DNA from: an uncultured Clostridium sp.
GTDB lineage: Bacteria > Bacillota > Clostridia > TANB77 > CAG-508
Length of the DNA stretch: 64,000 nt
Direction: 5' to 3'
NCBI GenBank assembly: GCA_900557195.1
Contig: USRT01000006.1
Location: forward strand, 24,282-88,281
Below, in pieces: positions 26,413 through 35,884 of this stretch; the stretch's first letter is position 1; the number at the start of each line of letters is the position of its first letter. The notes under the pieces are model-generated. The model was not told the origin of the DNA, did not search any database, and worked only from the letters and a program-made list of their open reading frames with translations. The translations under genes were made by a program, and so were the position numbers.

Positions 26413-28836
26413 ATGAATATAAAGTTTTTCAAAGATATTAAAGAAGATTACGAAGTAGGAGGAAAAGGTGCTTCATTAGTAAAAATGTACCAAAACAATT
26501 TTAATATACCAAATGGATACATAATAACTGCAGATTTATTTGATGAATTTTTAGTACAAAATCATATAAAAGAAAAAATACAAAAAATAATTGCTAAGTG
26601 TAATATAAATAACGAAAAAGAGATAAAAGATAGTTCAAAAGAAATAGTACAAATTATTTCTAAATGTGAGATATCTGATGTAGTAAAGAATGAAATTATT
26701 AACAATTATAGGAAATTAGATTGTAGATATGTTGCAGTAAGATCATCTGCTACTTCAGAAGATGGAAAAAATCATGCATGGGCAGGACAATTAGAAACAT
26801 TTCTAAATGTAGATGAAACAAAAATTATAGAAAGCGTAAAAAAATGTTGGAGTTCAGTTTTTAGTTCACGAGCATTATTTTATAGAATTAAGAATAATGA
26901 TACATCAGATATTGCAGTTGCTGTTGTAATACAAAAGATGATACAAAGTGAAGTATCAGGAGTAGCTTTTTCAATAAATCCAACAAATAACAATTTAAAT
27001 GAAATTGTTATTGAAAGTGTTTTAGGATTAGGCGAAACTATTGTATCAGGAAAAGTGACACCTGATACATATGTAGTAAATAAAGAAGAAAATAATCTAA
27101 AAAGTAAGGAAATAAGAATACAGAAAAGTAAGTTAATGAAGATTAATCAAAATAATAAGTGGATTGAGATTCAAGATGGAAATAAGCAAAAACTAAGTGA
27201 TGAAATGATTTTAACTTTATCAAATTCAATTAAGAAAATTGAGGAGTTTTATACATTTCCAGTAGATGTAGAATGGGGAATTGAAAAAGGAGAAATTTTT
27301 ATATTACAATGTAGACCAATTACAACATTAAAGTATAGTGAAGTAAATGACATGATAAGTACGATAAATAAAATAAGCGGATGGGAATATTATGTTACAA
27401 GAAAATTTAATTGGTTTTTAGAAAATACACAAATATATGGAAGTGGTGCTAAGGCACAAGATAGTGTATTAGGATTTAATGTAGCTACTAAAAACTATTT
27501 AATTTTAAATGGTGATGAATATTCATTAGACACAGATTTTAAAGGAACTTGCCAAATATTTGAAACAAATTTTGAAAATGATATTAATTTTTTTGAAAAA
27601 TTTGCAGATAAAGAATTTAAATTGGTTGAAGAAGTAAAAGAATACATTAATGAATTAAGACAAAAAAATTTAATAAATATGAATCTTGAAGAATTACACG
27701 AAGAAATGAATAAATTTAATGAAAAATATATAGATACTTTTGTACCAGGTTTTACTAGACCAGAGAGTTTTTTAGAAGTAGCTTTAAGAAAAGAACTAAA
27801 AAAGATGAAATTGGGTAATGATGAAATTCAAAATATATTTTTAAAAGTTTCTACTTGTCCAAATTATAAAAATTTATCGTATAGTGAAGAGCCATTAGAT
27901 TTATTAAAAATCGCATTAGAAAAAAGTAAGGGCAATAATATAGAAAATTTATTAACTAAACATATAGAAAAATATTCGTGGATAAAAGCTCCTGTTTCAT
28001 TTGAAGATACTTGTTTCACGAAAGAAGATTATATCATTAGATTAGAACATTTAAAAAATGAAAATATAAATGCAAAGATAGAGAATATATTAAAAACAAG
28101 AAAGAAAAATGATGATGAATACGCAGAAATATTAAATCAATATGAATTTTCAGAAAAAATATTAAAACTTATAAAAGCAATTAGAGATTTTATATTTTTA
28201 AGAACTTATACTACAGAATATTCTGATTATTTATTTTATGTGGCACGACATACAATTTTTGAAGCAATAAGCCAAAAATGTAACATAAGTGTAGATGATT
28301 TAATTATGCTTGGATGTGATGAAATATTAGACATATTAATAAACAATGGAAATGTAAAAGAAGAATTAAAAAATAAGATAGAAGAGAGAAAAAAAGGTTT
28401 TGCTATTATATGGTTAGATGGAAAAATTCAAACTTTTTTAGGAGAAAACAGTTTAGAATTACAAACAGAAATAGGAAAAATATATAAAATAAATGCAAAC
28501 CAAGAAAAAGAGAAAAACATTATTTATGGAACTGTTGCAAATAAAGGAATAGTAAGAGGAAAAGTAAAGATTTTATTAACTTATAATGATATTTATAAAG
28601 TAAAAAAAGGAGATATCATTGTTGCAACTATGACAACACCAGATTATATCTCTGCTATGGAGAAAGCATCGGGATTTATAACTGATGAAGGAGGAATTAC
28701 ATGTCATGCAGCTATAATTTCAAGAGAATTTAATGTGCCTTGTGTAGTAGGAACAATAAATGCCACTAAAGAATTGAAAGATGGGGAATTGATTGAATTA
28801 GATGCATATAGTGGAAAAATATATAAGATAGATTAA
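26413..28836 (+). CDS. PEP-synthase-family phosphotransferase, rifampin phosphotransferase (RPH)-like layout
   Basis: The 807-residue protein begins with the pyruvate phosphate dikinase ATP-grasp domain (VGGKGASLVKM near residue 15; VAVRSSATSEDG near 111; QKMIQSEVSGVAFS; VDVEWGIEKGEIFILQCRP near 300). A unique middle region of about 400 residues follows. It ends with the swivelling phosphohistidine domain GGITCHAAIISREFNVPCVV at about 755. There is no C-terminal TIM barrel, which rules out PEP synthase itself. The order ATP domain, substrate domain, His domain is that of RPH, which inactivates rifamycins. The middle domain decides the substrate and I cannot tell it. GGAGAG sets the start. Confidence 0.8.
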   Translation: MNIKFFKDIKEDYEVGGKGASLVKMYQNNFNIPNGYIITADLFDEFLVQNHIKEKIQKIIAKCNINNEKEIKDSSKEIVQIISKCEISDVVKNEIINNYRKLDCRYVAVRSSATSEDGKNHAWAGQLETFLNVDETKIIESVKKCWSSVFSSRALFYRIKNNDTSDIAVAVVIQKMIQSEVSGVAFSINPTNNNLNEIVIESVLGLGETIVSGKVTPDTYVVNKEENNLKSKEIRIQKSKLMKINQNNKWIEIQDGNKQKLSDEMILTLSNSIKKIEEFYTFPVDVEWGIEKGEIFILQCRPITTLKYSEVNDMISTINKISGWEYYVTRKFNWFLENTQIYGSGAKAQDSVLGFNVATKNYLILNGDEYSLDTDFKGTCQIFETNFENDINFFEKFADKEFKLVEEVKEYINELRQKNLINMNLEELHEEMNKFNEKYIDTFVPGFTRPESFLEVALRKELKKMKLGNDEIQNIFLKVSTCPNYKNLSYSEEPLDLLKIALEKSKGNNIENLLTKHIEKYSWIKAPVSFEDTCFTKEDYIIRLEHLKNENINAKIENILKTRKKNDDEYAEILNQYEFSEKILKLIKAIRDFIFLRTYTTEYSDYLFYVARHTIFEAISQKCNISVDDLIMLGCDEILDILINNGNVKEELKNKIEERKKGFAIIWLDGKIQTFLGENSLELQTEIGKIYKINANQEKEKNIIYGTVANKGIVRGKVKILLTYNDIYKVKKGDIIVATMTTPDYISAMEKASGFITDEGGITCHAAIISREFNVPCVVGTINATKELKDGELIELDAYSGKIYKID

Positions 28837-28913
28837 AATTATATCACAGTGTATTGTTCTACAAGCTTATTAGTAAATGTTAATAAGAAAATTAGAGGTA
28901 TTGTAATATTATA

Positions 28914-28941
28914 AAAAGCCATTCTTTTGAATGGCTTTTTG
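28914..28941 (+). terminator. Rho-independent terminator
   Basis: AAAAGCCATTC pairs with GAATGGCTTTT over a TTTT loop, followed by T. From 28942 to 29181 I see no convincing gene. Confidence 0.85.
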
Positions 28942-29181
28942 TGATATTCAGTGTCTACACAGGTTTGGCTCTTGTAAGACCAAATTAAACAATATATCTA
29001 TTTACAATATATTAGAATTATACTCTAAAATTTGAAAAGAATTGTATGAATTTTAAAAGAAAATCTTTACTGATTAACTAAATCTAATTTACTTTTATGT
29101 AAAAAAATGATATAAAAGCATTAGAAGTAATTGCAATTGGAGATACAGATAATGTACCAGAGAGGTGGGTAATAAAAAAGT

Positions 29182-29907
29182 ATGTTAAAAAACAAAAAAG
29201 CAATCATATTTGATATGGATGGAACATTAATTGATTCAATTGGAATATGGAATTACATAGATGAGGAATTAATTAAAACAATAGGAAATGGAGAAATTGA
29301 CAATATAGATATAGCAAAACAGAGAGATGAAAAACTAAAAAAATACAGTAAATCTGAAGATGCATACTTAGAATATTGTGATTTTCTAAAAAATAAATAT
29401 AATGCTAATATAAGTAAAGAAGAAATAAAAAGATTAAGATATGAAATTGCAGAAAACTATTTAAGGGAAAAAGTTAAATATAAGCCAAATGCAGAAAAAG
29501 TATTAAAGTATTTAAAAGAAAAAGGATTTATATTAGCAATAGCAACTACAACAAATGAACATACAATAGAAATTTATAAAAAGTATAATAAAAATATAAT
29601 AGATAAAGCGAATCTAGAAGACATATTTTCTATTATATATTCAAAAAATGCAGTTAAAAACTTAAAACCAAACCCAGAAGTACATTATAAAATATTAAAA
29701 GAGTTAACTTTAAAACCAGAGGAATGCTTAATTATAGAAGATTCCATTATAGGAGTAGAAGCGGCAAATAATGCAAATATAAATGTTGTAGCAATATATG
29801 ATAAATATTCAGACTGTGATAGAGAAAGAATTAATAAGTTATCACAATATCAATTTAAAGACTTTAATGAAATGTTAGAATATATAAAAGCTGAGTTAGA
29901 AGCTTAA
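29182..29907 (+). CDS. HAD-superfamily hydrolase, beta-phosphoglucomutase-like
   Basis: The 241-residue protein has IIFDMDGTLIDS (motif I), AIATTTNEH (motif II), LKPNPEVHYKIL (motif III Lys) and IIEDSIIGVEAA (motif IV). This is the subclass IA HAD pattern with a helical cap, as in beta-phosphoglucomutase and small phosphatases. The substrate is unknown. Confidence 0.88.
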   Translation: MLKNKKAIIFDMDGTLIDSIGIWNYIDEELIKTIGNGEIDNIDIAKQRDEKLKKYSKSEDAYLEYCDFLKNKYNANISKEEIKRLRYEIAENYLREKVKYKPNAEKVLKYLKEKGFILAIATTTNEHTIEIYKKYNKNIIDKANLEDIFSIIYSKNAVKNLKPNPEVHYKILKELTLKPEECLIIEDSIIGVEAANNANINVVAIYDKYSDCDRERINKLSQYQFKDFNEMLEYIKAELEA

Positions 29908-29948
29908 AATAAAGCACAACATAAAAAATAAATAGTATGGGAGGCAGA

Positions 29949-30353
29949 ATGATGAAAATAATAGATAAGATAGCATTTATATATTTAAAAGATGGAAAGA
30001 TATTAAGTACATTATCAAAAGGGAAAGATACATACTATATTCCAGGAGGTAAAAGAGAAGGAAAAGAAACAGATGAAGAAACATTAATAAGAGAATGTAA
30101 AGAAGAATTAACTATTGATATAATAAAAGATACCATAAAATATTATGGTACATTTGAGGCTCAAGCACATGGAAAAGCAGAAGGAGTATTAGTAAGAATG
30201 ACATGTTATATGGCGGGTTTTGAAGGAACAGTTCAACCAAGTTCAGAGATTCAAGAGATTAAATGGCTAAACTATAATGATTTAGATAAAATATCTCCTG
30301 TAGATAAATTAATATTTAAAGATTTATATGAAAAAGGATTAATTACAAAATAA
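29949..30353 (+). CDS. Nudix hydrolase
   Basis: The protein is about 134 residues and has the Nudix box GGKREGKETDEETLIRECKE followed by ELTI. GGGAGG at 29939 sets the start at ATG 29949 or 29952 rather than ATG 29937, which lies next to that site. The substrate is unknown. Confidence 0.88.
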   Translation: MMKIIDKIAFIYLKDGKILSTLSKGKDTYYIPGGKREGKETDEETLIRECKEELTIDIIKDTIKYYGTFEAQAHGKAEGVLVRMTCYMAGFEGTVQPSSEIQEIKWLNYNDLDKISPVDKLIFKDLYEKGLITK

Positions 30354-30381
30354 AAAATAAAATAGTAAAGGAAAATAAAAA

Positions 30382-31053
30382 ATGAAAATATTTAAAAGAA
30401 TAATCATAATATTTATTATAATTTTTATGATAATAGCAATATCAATATTTGGATTTTTCGTATATCAAAAAAATAAAACTGTATACACTGCAAAAGACTT
30501 TGGAATAAAAACAATTATTAGTAAAACAGATTATGATAATGATGGAGTAGATGATTATACAGATATATTACAGGGTGCAAAAATTGAAGCAAATAATAAA
30601 CCAATATATAAAAGTGAATATTATGCAGGAGGATATCCATCAGATGAAGAAGGTGTATGTACAGATGTTATATGGAGAGCGTTAAAAAACGCAGGATATT
30701 CATTAAAAGATATGGTAGATGAAGACATAAAAAACAATACATCAAAATATTCAAGGGTAAATGGCACTCCTGATCCTAATATTGATTTTAGAAGAGTACC
30801 AAATTTAAAAGTATATTTTGAAAGAAATCAGTTAAGTTTAACAACAGATTTAAGCAAAATAGAAGAATGGCAACCAGGAGATATTGTAATATTTGGAACT
30901 AGCCATATTGGAATTATATCAGATAAAAGAAATAAAAATGGAATACCATATTTAATACATAATGCAGGACAACCATTAAGAGAAGAAGATGCTTTAGAAT
31001 TAAATAATATCTATGAACCAATAACAGGTCATTATAGAATGAAAGAAATTTAA
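30382..31053 (+). CDS. DUF1287 protein, membrane-anchored NlpC/P60-like
   Basis: An N-terminal membrane helix (about residues 5-28) is followed by the DUF1287 domain. This has GVCTDVIWRAL with the presumed catalytic Cys, and SHIGIISDKRNKNGIPYLIH with two histidines, matching a circularly permuted papain-like fold. An acidic DYDNDGVDDYTD loop resembling a calcium site precedes it. It probably acts on the cell wall outside the membrane (inference). The frame is intact. Confidence 0.85.
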   Translation: MKIFKRIIIIFIIIFMIIAISIFGFFVYQKNKTVYTAKDFGIKTIISKTDYDNDGVDDYTDILQGAKIEANNKPIYKSEYYAGGYPSDEEGVCTDVIWRALKNAGYSLKDMVDEDIKNNTSKYSRVNGTPDPNIDFRRVPNLKVYFERNQLSLTTDLSKIEEWQPGDIVIFGTSHIGIISDKRNKNGIPYLIHNAGQPLREEDALELNNIYEPITGHYRMKEI

Positions 31054-31086
31054 ATGCATTGATTTATAAAAAGGAAGTTTAATTTT

Positions 31087-32130
31087 ATGCAGGAAAAACT
31101 AAATGAAGAACAATATTTATTAAAAATATATCAAATGATAAATAAAGAACATCCAATACCAAAAAGTGAAGAAGAAAAGAATATAGCAATTAAGTGTGTT
31201 AAACAAAAATATCCTCAAATTTTAATATTATATAAACAATATAAAAATAATCCTATAGGAGTATCACTTTTTGAATTACAAGAATATGTAGATTTAAGAA
31301 AAATGGAATTTTTTTATATAAATAGAAATGTTCCAACAGGTGATTGTGTAGATTCATGGATTGGATTAAGCGATTTAAAAGAATATATGTTAAAAAGACT
31401 TGTTTCATATAGAGTTATGGGAAAAGGCGATGTTAATAAGATATTATCGAATAGTAGGATTTTACCCGAAATTATTAATAGAGTTGGATTACAATCTGCA
31501 AAATATTATATAACAACATTTTATGAACAAGATCAGGGAGAAGAAGATGAATTTTTAATAACACCATCATTTTTGGAGCAAGGTGATGAATTAGTTCATC
31601 TAAAAGATATTTGTGGAAGTGAACTTGAAATACCAGTAATAGAGAAAAAAATACAAGAATATTTAAGGTTAAGACACTTTTCAAAAGAACAGATTGAAAC
31701 TCTAAGAAAAGAATTTATAAAGCAAGTATTTATGAGTAAGTTTTTGGCAAATAAAGATGAAAACAATGGAAATACATCAATTATTATTAGCCAAGATAAT
31801 GGGATGAGAAATATAAAAATGGCACCAATGTATGATTTTGATTTTACCTGTGGAAGTGAAAGAATACATGGCTGTAATATTGAAAGAACAATAGGTGATA
31901 AAAAAGATTTAGAAAGTCTTGCTAGCCATTACAAAAAGGAAGAATGGTTTTTAAAATGGGTAAAAGAAAAAGTTCTTACTTTGCATATTAATGATATTCA
32001 TTTTGAAAAAAATAATAATAAACCTGATATAAGCAAAGAAACATTAGCCCAATATGTTAGGTTTTTAGATACACAAAAAAGAAGAATAGAGTTAGCACTA
32101 GAAAATTCTAATACATTGGAGGAAATATAG
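31087..32130 (+). CDS. HipA-like kinase, degenerate catalytic loop
   Basis: The 347-residue protein has a C-terminal kinase region with ANKDENNGNTSIII and MAPMYDFDF, in the order of the HipA catalytic loop and metal motif. The histidine of the canonical DxH/RxxN loop is Asn here, so activity is uncertain. The N-terminal 150 residues are unrecognised. The stop overlaps the next gene by one base (TAGTG), and the two are clearly coupled. Confidence 0.65.
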   Translation: MQEKLNEEQYLLKIYQMINKEHPIPKSEEEKNIAIKCVKQKYPQILILYKQYKNNPIGVSLFELQEYVDLRKMEFFYINRNVPTGDCVDSWIGLSDLKEYMLKRLVSYRVMGKGDVNKILSNSRILPEIINRVGLQSAKYYITTFYEQDQGEEDEFLITPSFLEQGDELVHLKDICGSELEIPVIEKKIQEYLRLRHFSKEQIETLRKEFIKQVFMSKFLANKDENNGNTSIIISQDNGMRNIKMAPMYDFDFTCGSERIHGCNIERTIGDKKDLESLASHYKKEEWFLKWVKEKVLTLHINDIHFEKNNNKPDISKETLAQYVRFLDTQKRRIELALENSNTLEEI

Positions 32131-32471
32131 TGATTTTAAATTTATATTGGAAAGACATAGAAAACAATGCATATTGCATTGCAAAGTTAGAAAAAAATGA
32201 AGAAAAATATATATTAACAATTAATGAAGTTGAACTAAAAAAGGCAATAATAAAAGGATGTATGGGAATAGGAAGTTTTAATTTCTTAAAGTCTAAATAT
32301 GAATCAAAAGAGCTATTTTCTTTTTTTAAAAATAGAATACCAAATGAAAATAATCCTAGAATATTAAATATATTAAAAGAATATGGACTAGAAGAATATG
32401 ATGAAATGAAACTTTTAAAAGTAACAAAAGGAAAGATTCAAACAGATAGATATTACTTGATGGAAGAATAG
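32130..32471 (+). CDS. Small partner of the HipA-like kinase
   Basis: The 113-residue protein starts with GTG overlapping the kinase stop and is served by a GGAGG at 32118. Its FFKNRIPNENNPRI segment and following EYGLEEYD resemble the N-terminal subdomain of HipA proteins (F-x-N-R-x-P). The pair may therefore be a HipA split into two chains, with the order of the parts reversed. The resemblance is short, so the call is tentative. Confidence 0.55.
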   Translation: MILNLYWKDIENNAYCIAKLEKNEEKYILTINEVELKKAIIKGCMGIGSFNFLKSKYESKELFSFFKNRIPNENNPRILNILKEYGLEEYDEMKLLKVTKGKIQTDRYYLMEE

Positions 32472-32529
32472 TAGTATAGTATTATTTAAGATATAATATA
32501 AATAAAAGACTATAAAGGAGTGGATTAGA

Positions 32530-33072
32530 GTGGGAAAGGTATTAAGAATAAGAGAAGTTGGAGATCCAATTTTATCAATTAAATGTGAAGAGGTAAATAT
32601 AAAAAATATAAATCAAGAAATATTAGAAGAAATTGAGGATTTAAAAGAAACATTAAATTTTACAGAAGGGTTTGGAATTGCAGCTCCACAAGCAGGGATA
32701 AATAAGCGAATTGTTATTATAAAGATAAATAAAGAGAAATGTACATATAAGGATTGTGAAGAAGTACCAACTACAGTAATGATAAATCCAATATGGAGAA
32801 AAATGTCAGAAGAAACATATATAGAATATGAAGGATGTTTAAGTGTTCCTACAATAAGAGGAAAAGTAAAAAGATATAATCATATAGAAGTAACATATTA
32901 TAATGAGAAAGGAGAAAAAATAGTAAAGCAAGTAAAAGGTTTTACAGCAAGGGATATACAACATGAGTGTGATCATTTAGATGGAATTGTATTTTTAGAA
33001 AAAGTAGTAGCTCCAAATGGATTTGCAACAAAAGAAATGATAAATAAATTTAAACTAAGAGAAGAAGTATAA
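32530..33072 (+). CDS. def: Peptide deformylase
   Basis: The 180-residue protein has all three deformylase motifs: GFGIAAPQ, EGCLSVP and QHECDH, with the Cys and two His binding the active-site metal. It removes the formyl group from new proteins. It starts with GTG after a GGAG site. It stands alone, not next to fmt or priA, so it may be an additional copy. Confidence 0.95.
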   Translation: MGKVLRIREVGDPILSIKCEEVNIKNINQEILEEIEDLKETLNFTEGFGIAAPQAGINKRIVIIKINKEKCTYKDCEEVPTTVMINPIWRKMSEETYIEYEGCLSVPTIRGKVKRYNHIEVTYYNEKGEKIVKQVKGFTARDIQHECDHLDGIVFLEKVVAPNGFATKEMINKFKLREEV

Positions 33073-33124
33073 AACTGTATATTGTTATATAATAGTTAAA
33101 ATAAGTTGATTGGGAGGACACAAG

Positions 33125-33607
33125 ATGGAAAAGCCAATAAGAAATGCAGTAAGATGTTATGTAATAAAAGACAATAAAGTTGTTGCTATAAAATATAAAA
33201 AGGGAAGTAAAAAAGAAGGATATTATGATATACCAGGAGGAAAAATTGAAGAAGGAGAAAATCCAAAACAAACAGCTATTAGAGAAATGAAAGAAGAAAC
33301 TGGAATGAGTATTAAAGATCTAAGACATAAGGGAAATATGATAATTGAGTATCCTGACAGAAAATATATATTTGATGTTCTTATTACAAATGAATTCGAA
33401 GGAGAACCACAAGAATTCAAAGAAAATACAGCACAATGGATTGAGATAGACAAGCTATTAAAAGAAGATAAGCTATTATCTTGCATAATGATTTTAAACC
33501 GTTTTTTTATAAAGGGATTGTTAGACGATAATAAAGAGTTTGATATGTATAGTGTTGTAGATGAACAGGAAAATGTTTTAGACATAAATTATACTATAAA
33601 AAAGTAG
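33125..33607 (+). CDS. Nudix hydrolase
   Basis: The 160-residue protein has the Nudix box GGKIEEGENPKQTAIREMKE followed by ETGM. GGGAGG sets the start at 33125. It sits 12 bases before a nucleoside deaminase gene, so the two may act on nucleotides together (inference). Confidence 0.9.
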   Translation: MEKPIRNAVRCYVIKDNKVVAIKYKKGSKKEGYYDIPGGKIEEGENPKQTAIREMKEETGMSIKDLRHKGNMIIEYPDRKYIFDVLITNEFEGEPQEFKENTAQWIEIDKLLKEDKLLSCIMILNRFFIKGLLDDNKEFDMYSVVDEQENVLDINYTIKK

Positions 33608-33618
33608 GGAGAAAGACT

Positions 33619-34071
33619 ATGATTAATAAGGTATTACAAGAAAATTTAATGAGAGTAGTAATGGAAGAAGTAGAAATTGCAATAAAAGAAGGAAATTCTC
33701 CATTTGCAGCAATATTAATTAATAAAAACGGAGAAATAATTGGAAAAGCTCATAATACAGCCAAAACTGAAAATAATCCAATATTGCATGCAGAAATAAA
33801 TCTTATAACAAATGTATGTAAAAAATTAAATACTAGAGATTTATCAGAATATTGTTTAATATCAAATGCTTGGAGTTGTAGTATGTGTATGTCTGCTAGT
33901 ATAAAAGCAAAAATAAGTAACTTTATTTTTGGAGCACCAAGTGAAAATGACATGAATCCAAATATTACAGTTTTTGATATAAAGGAAAAAACAAATGGAG
34001 ATATTAATATTGTTACAGGAGTTTTGGAAGAAGAATGTAGAAAACAAATTGAGAGAGCAAGAAAATCATAA
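33619..34071 (+). CDS. CMP/dCMP-type nucleoside deaminase
   Basis: The 150-residue protein has the zinc motif HAE (LHAEINLI) and SCSMC about 30 residues later, the PCxxC equivalent with Ser for Pro. It resembles the guanine/cytosine/tRNA-adenosine deaminase family. The substrate is unknown. It is probably cotranscribed with the Nudix gene upstream. Confidence 0.85.
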   Translation: MINKVLQENLMRVVMEEVEIAIKEGNSPFAAILINKNGEIIGKAHNTAKTENNPILHAEINLITNVCKKLNTRDLSEYCLISNAWSCSMCMSASIKAKISNFIFGAPSENDMNPNITVFDIKEKTNGDINIVTGVLEEECRKQIERARKS

Positions 34072-34073
34072 AT

Positions 34074-34296
34074 TAAAATTCACAAGTTTTTAGATAATCA
34101 ATTTTATGATGTATATTTAATTGAAATGGATTTAGATATTAATAAACTAAACTTACAAAAGGAAGAGGTAAGCAAAGTAAAAAATATATATTATAAAGAA
34201 TTTGAGCAAATGATAAAAAGTGGAAATAAGGATATTGTAAACCATCCTGAAGAATGGAATAAATTATTTGAAATATTACATAAAAGATATGATTAA
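34074..34296 (+). pseudogene. C-terminal remnant of a Nudix hydrolase
   Basis: An open frame without a start codon codes for a stretch (DVYLIEMDLDINKLNLQKEE, then VSKVKNIYYKEFEQMI, then NHPEEWNKLFEILHKRY) that matches the last third of isopentenyl-diphosphate-isomerase-like Nudix proteins. The N-terminal part with the Nudix box is missing, so this is a deleted gene. Confidence 0.6.
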
Positions 34297-34318
34297 AATA
34301 ATTAAGGAGAAAATCTAT

Positions 34319-35252
34319 ATGTTAGATAAAATAACAAAAAGTTGCAGATATGTAGCCAATAATTCTAAATATGTTAAAATAAATGAAGACAAGCTAACAG
34401 AATTTATAAGTACAATGAAAGACCTAAAAACAGTTCATTGGTTAAATTATGTTCCATATAATATATTAGATTTACCAGTAGAAACAATAATAAATTTTTT
34501 ATTAATATATGATTCAATTAATTTTTCTTTTTGGGGAAATCCAAGATGGACAATTGATACAGAAAAAGGAAAAGAAGATGGTTCAATTGCACTTTTATAT
34601 GCCATGCTTAAATATGTAAAGGAAAATAATAGTACAGATTTTTCGAAAATGACAAAAGAAGAATTTGCTAAAATTTTAAAAGGAAATGTAGAAATTCCAT
34701 TATTAGAAGAAAGATATAAAATAGTAAAAAATATTAGTGAAACTGTAAATAGAAAAATGAATGGAAATTTTTATGAATATATAAAAGACATTACTAGTGA
34801 TGTAGAATTATTTAATATAATAATTAAAAACTTTCCAAGTTTAAAAGATGAAAGAAAATATAAAGAGGAAACAATATATCTTTATAAATTGGGGCAATTA
34901 TTAGTATCTGATATTTTACACATAAGAGAAACAAAAGAAAATATAAAGCCTAATTATTCACATTTGGTGCGGATGTAGTGATTATAAAATACCACAGGTA
35001 ATGAGAGCATTTGGAATATTAGAATATAATGATGAATTGTCAAATATTGTAGATAATAAGCAAGAAATACAAGAAAATCTAGAATACGAAGTAGAAATAA
35101 GAGCTAATATGATTGTAGTAATTGATATAATCAATCAAAAATTAGATAATAAAATCTCTAAAATTACAATTAATGATTATATATATTCACAAGCAAAAAA
35201 TAAAAATATACAATTAAAACCATATCATTTAACAAGAACTACAAATTATTAA
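34319..35252 (+). CDS. Queuosine salvage protein (DUF2419 N-glycosidase), needs a +1 shift at CGG
   Basis: Joined at 34970 the product is about 310 residues, the family length. The N-terminal part has VHWLNYVPYN, SINFSFWGNPRW and the PLLEERYKI segment; the second frame supplies DYKIPQVMRAFGILEY and YEVEIRANMIV. All are landmarks of DUF2419 proteins that free queuine from queuosine 5'-phosphate. Frame 0 ends two codons after the CGG, so the last 93 residues are lost without a shift. AAGGAG sets the start at 34319. Confidence 0.85.
34970..34973 (+). other. +1 frameshift site 4: GTG [C] GGA
   Basis: Frame 0 reads CGG ATG TAG. Dropping the C gives Val-Gly-Cys-Ser-Asp-Tyr-Lys-Ile-Pro-Gln, the conserved DYxxPQ region. 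Confidence 0.85.
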
Positions 35253-35328
35253 TTGTTCAAAATGAAACAAGATAAATTTTATGCATATTTGAATATAAAA
35301 ATAGAAAAAGGGAGGCAACTTAAATAAA

Positions 35329-35808
35329 ATGGAATATAAAACAAATGTTATGCGTATTTTAGATAAATTAAAAATAAATTATAATACATATAATTATTTA
35401 AATACAAATGCAGTATCTGGAGTAGAAGTAGCAAAGGCATTAAATCAAGATGAAAAACGTGTATTTAAAACTTTGGTTACAGCCTCTAAAAGTCACAAAT
35501 ATTATGTATTTATGATACCAGTTGCTGAAGAATTAGATCTAAAAAAATGTGCTGCTTCAGTTAACGAAAAAAGCATAGAGATGATTCCAAGTAAAGAGCT
35601 ACTTCCACTAACTGGATATATACATGGAGGGTGTTCACCTATAGGAATGAAAAAACAATTTACAACAATTGTTCATGAAACAGCAACTTTATATCCGACA
35701 ATTATTTTTAGTGCAGGAAAGATAGGCTATCAAGTGGAAATGAATATTGATGATTTAAATAAAGCAATAAAGATAAGTTTAGCAAATATTATTGTAAGTG
35801 AAGAATAG
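35329..35808 (+). CDS. ybaK: Cys-tRNA(Pro)/Cys-tRNA(Cys) deacylase, YbaK/EbsC family
   Basis: The 159-residue protein shows the YbaK pattern: KTLVTASK with the essential Lys near residue 47, LDLKKCAASVNEKSIEM, and GYIHGGCSPIGMKK. The family hydrolyses mischarged Cys-tRNA(Pro) in trans. A GGGAGG site lies upstream. The frame is intact. Confidence 0.9.
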   Translation: MEYKTNVMRILDKLKINYNTYNYLNTNAVSGVEVAKALNQDEKRVFKTLVTASKSHKYYVFMIPVAEELDLKKCAASVNEKSIEMIPSKELLPLTGYIHGGCSPIGMKKQFTTIVHETATLYPTIIFSAGKIGYQVEMNIDDLNKAIKISLANIIVSEE

Positions 35809-35818
35809 ATAATAAGTG

Positions 35819-35877
35819 AACAAAAGTGGACAAAGGGACGGTTCTCTTGTCCAACCGTCCTTTTGTCCACTTTTGTT
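35819..35877. repeat. Dispersed palindromic repeat, copy 3
   Basis: AACAAAAGTGGACAAAGGGA plus CGGTT (35819-35843) and its near-perfect complement (35853-35877) flank CTCTTGTCC. The core is the same as in the repeat at 1644. It sits between two convergent genes (ybaK-like and tetR-like) and can act as a bidirectional terminator. Confidence 0.85.
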
Positions 35878-35884
35878 AGAAAAA

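Noticed and set aside
26413..28836. Phosphoenolpyruvate synthase (ppsA)
   Set aside because: The phosphohistidine domain is at the C-terminus and the PEP-binding TIM barrel is missing.
29103..29213. Open frame coding for a protein-like stretch (VIAIGDTDNVPERWVIKK) before the HAD gene
   Set aside because: It has no start codon, an in-frame stop precedes it, and it overlaps the HAD gene in another frame. It may be a gene scrap but cannot be named.
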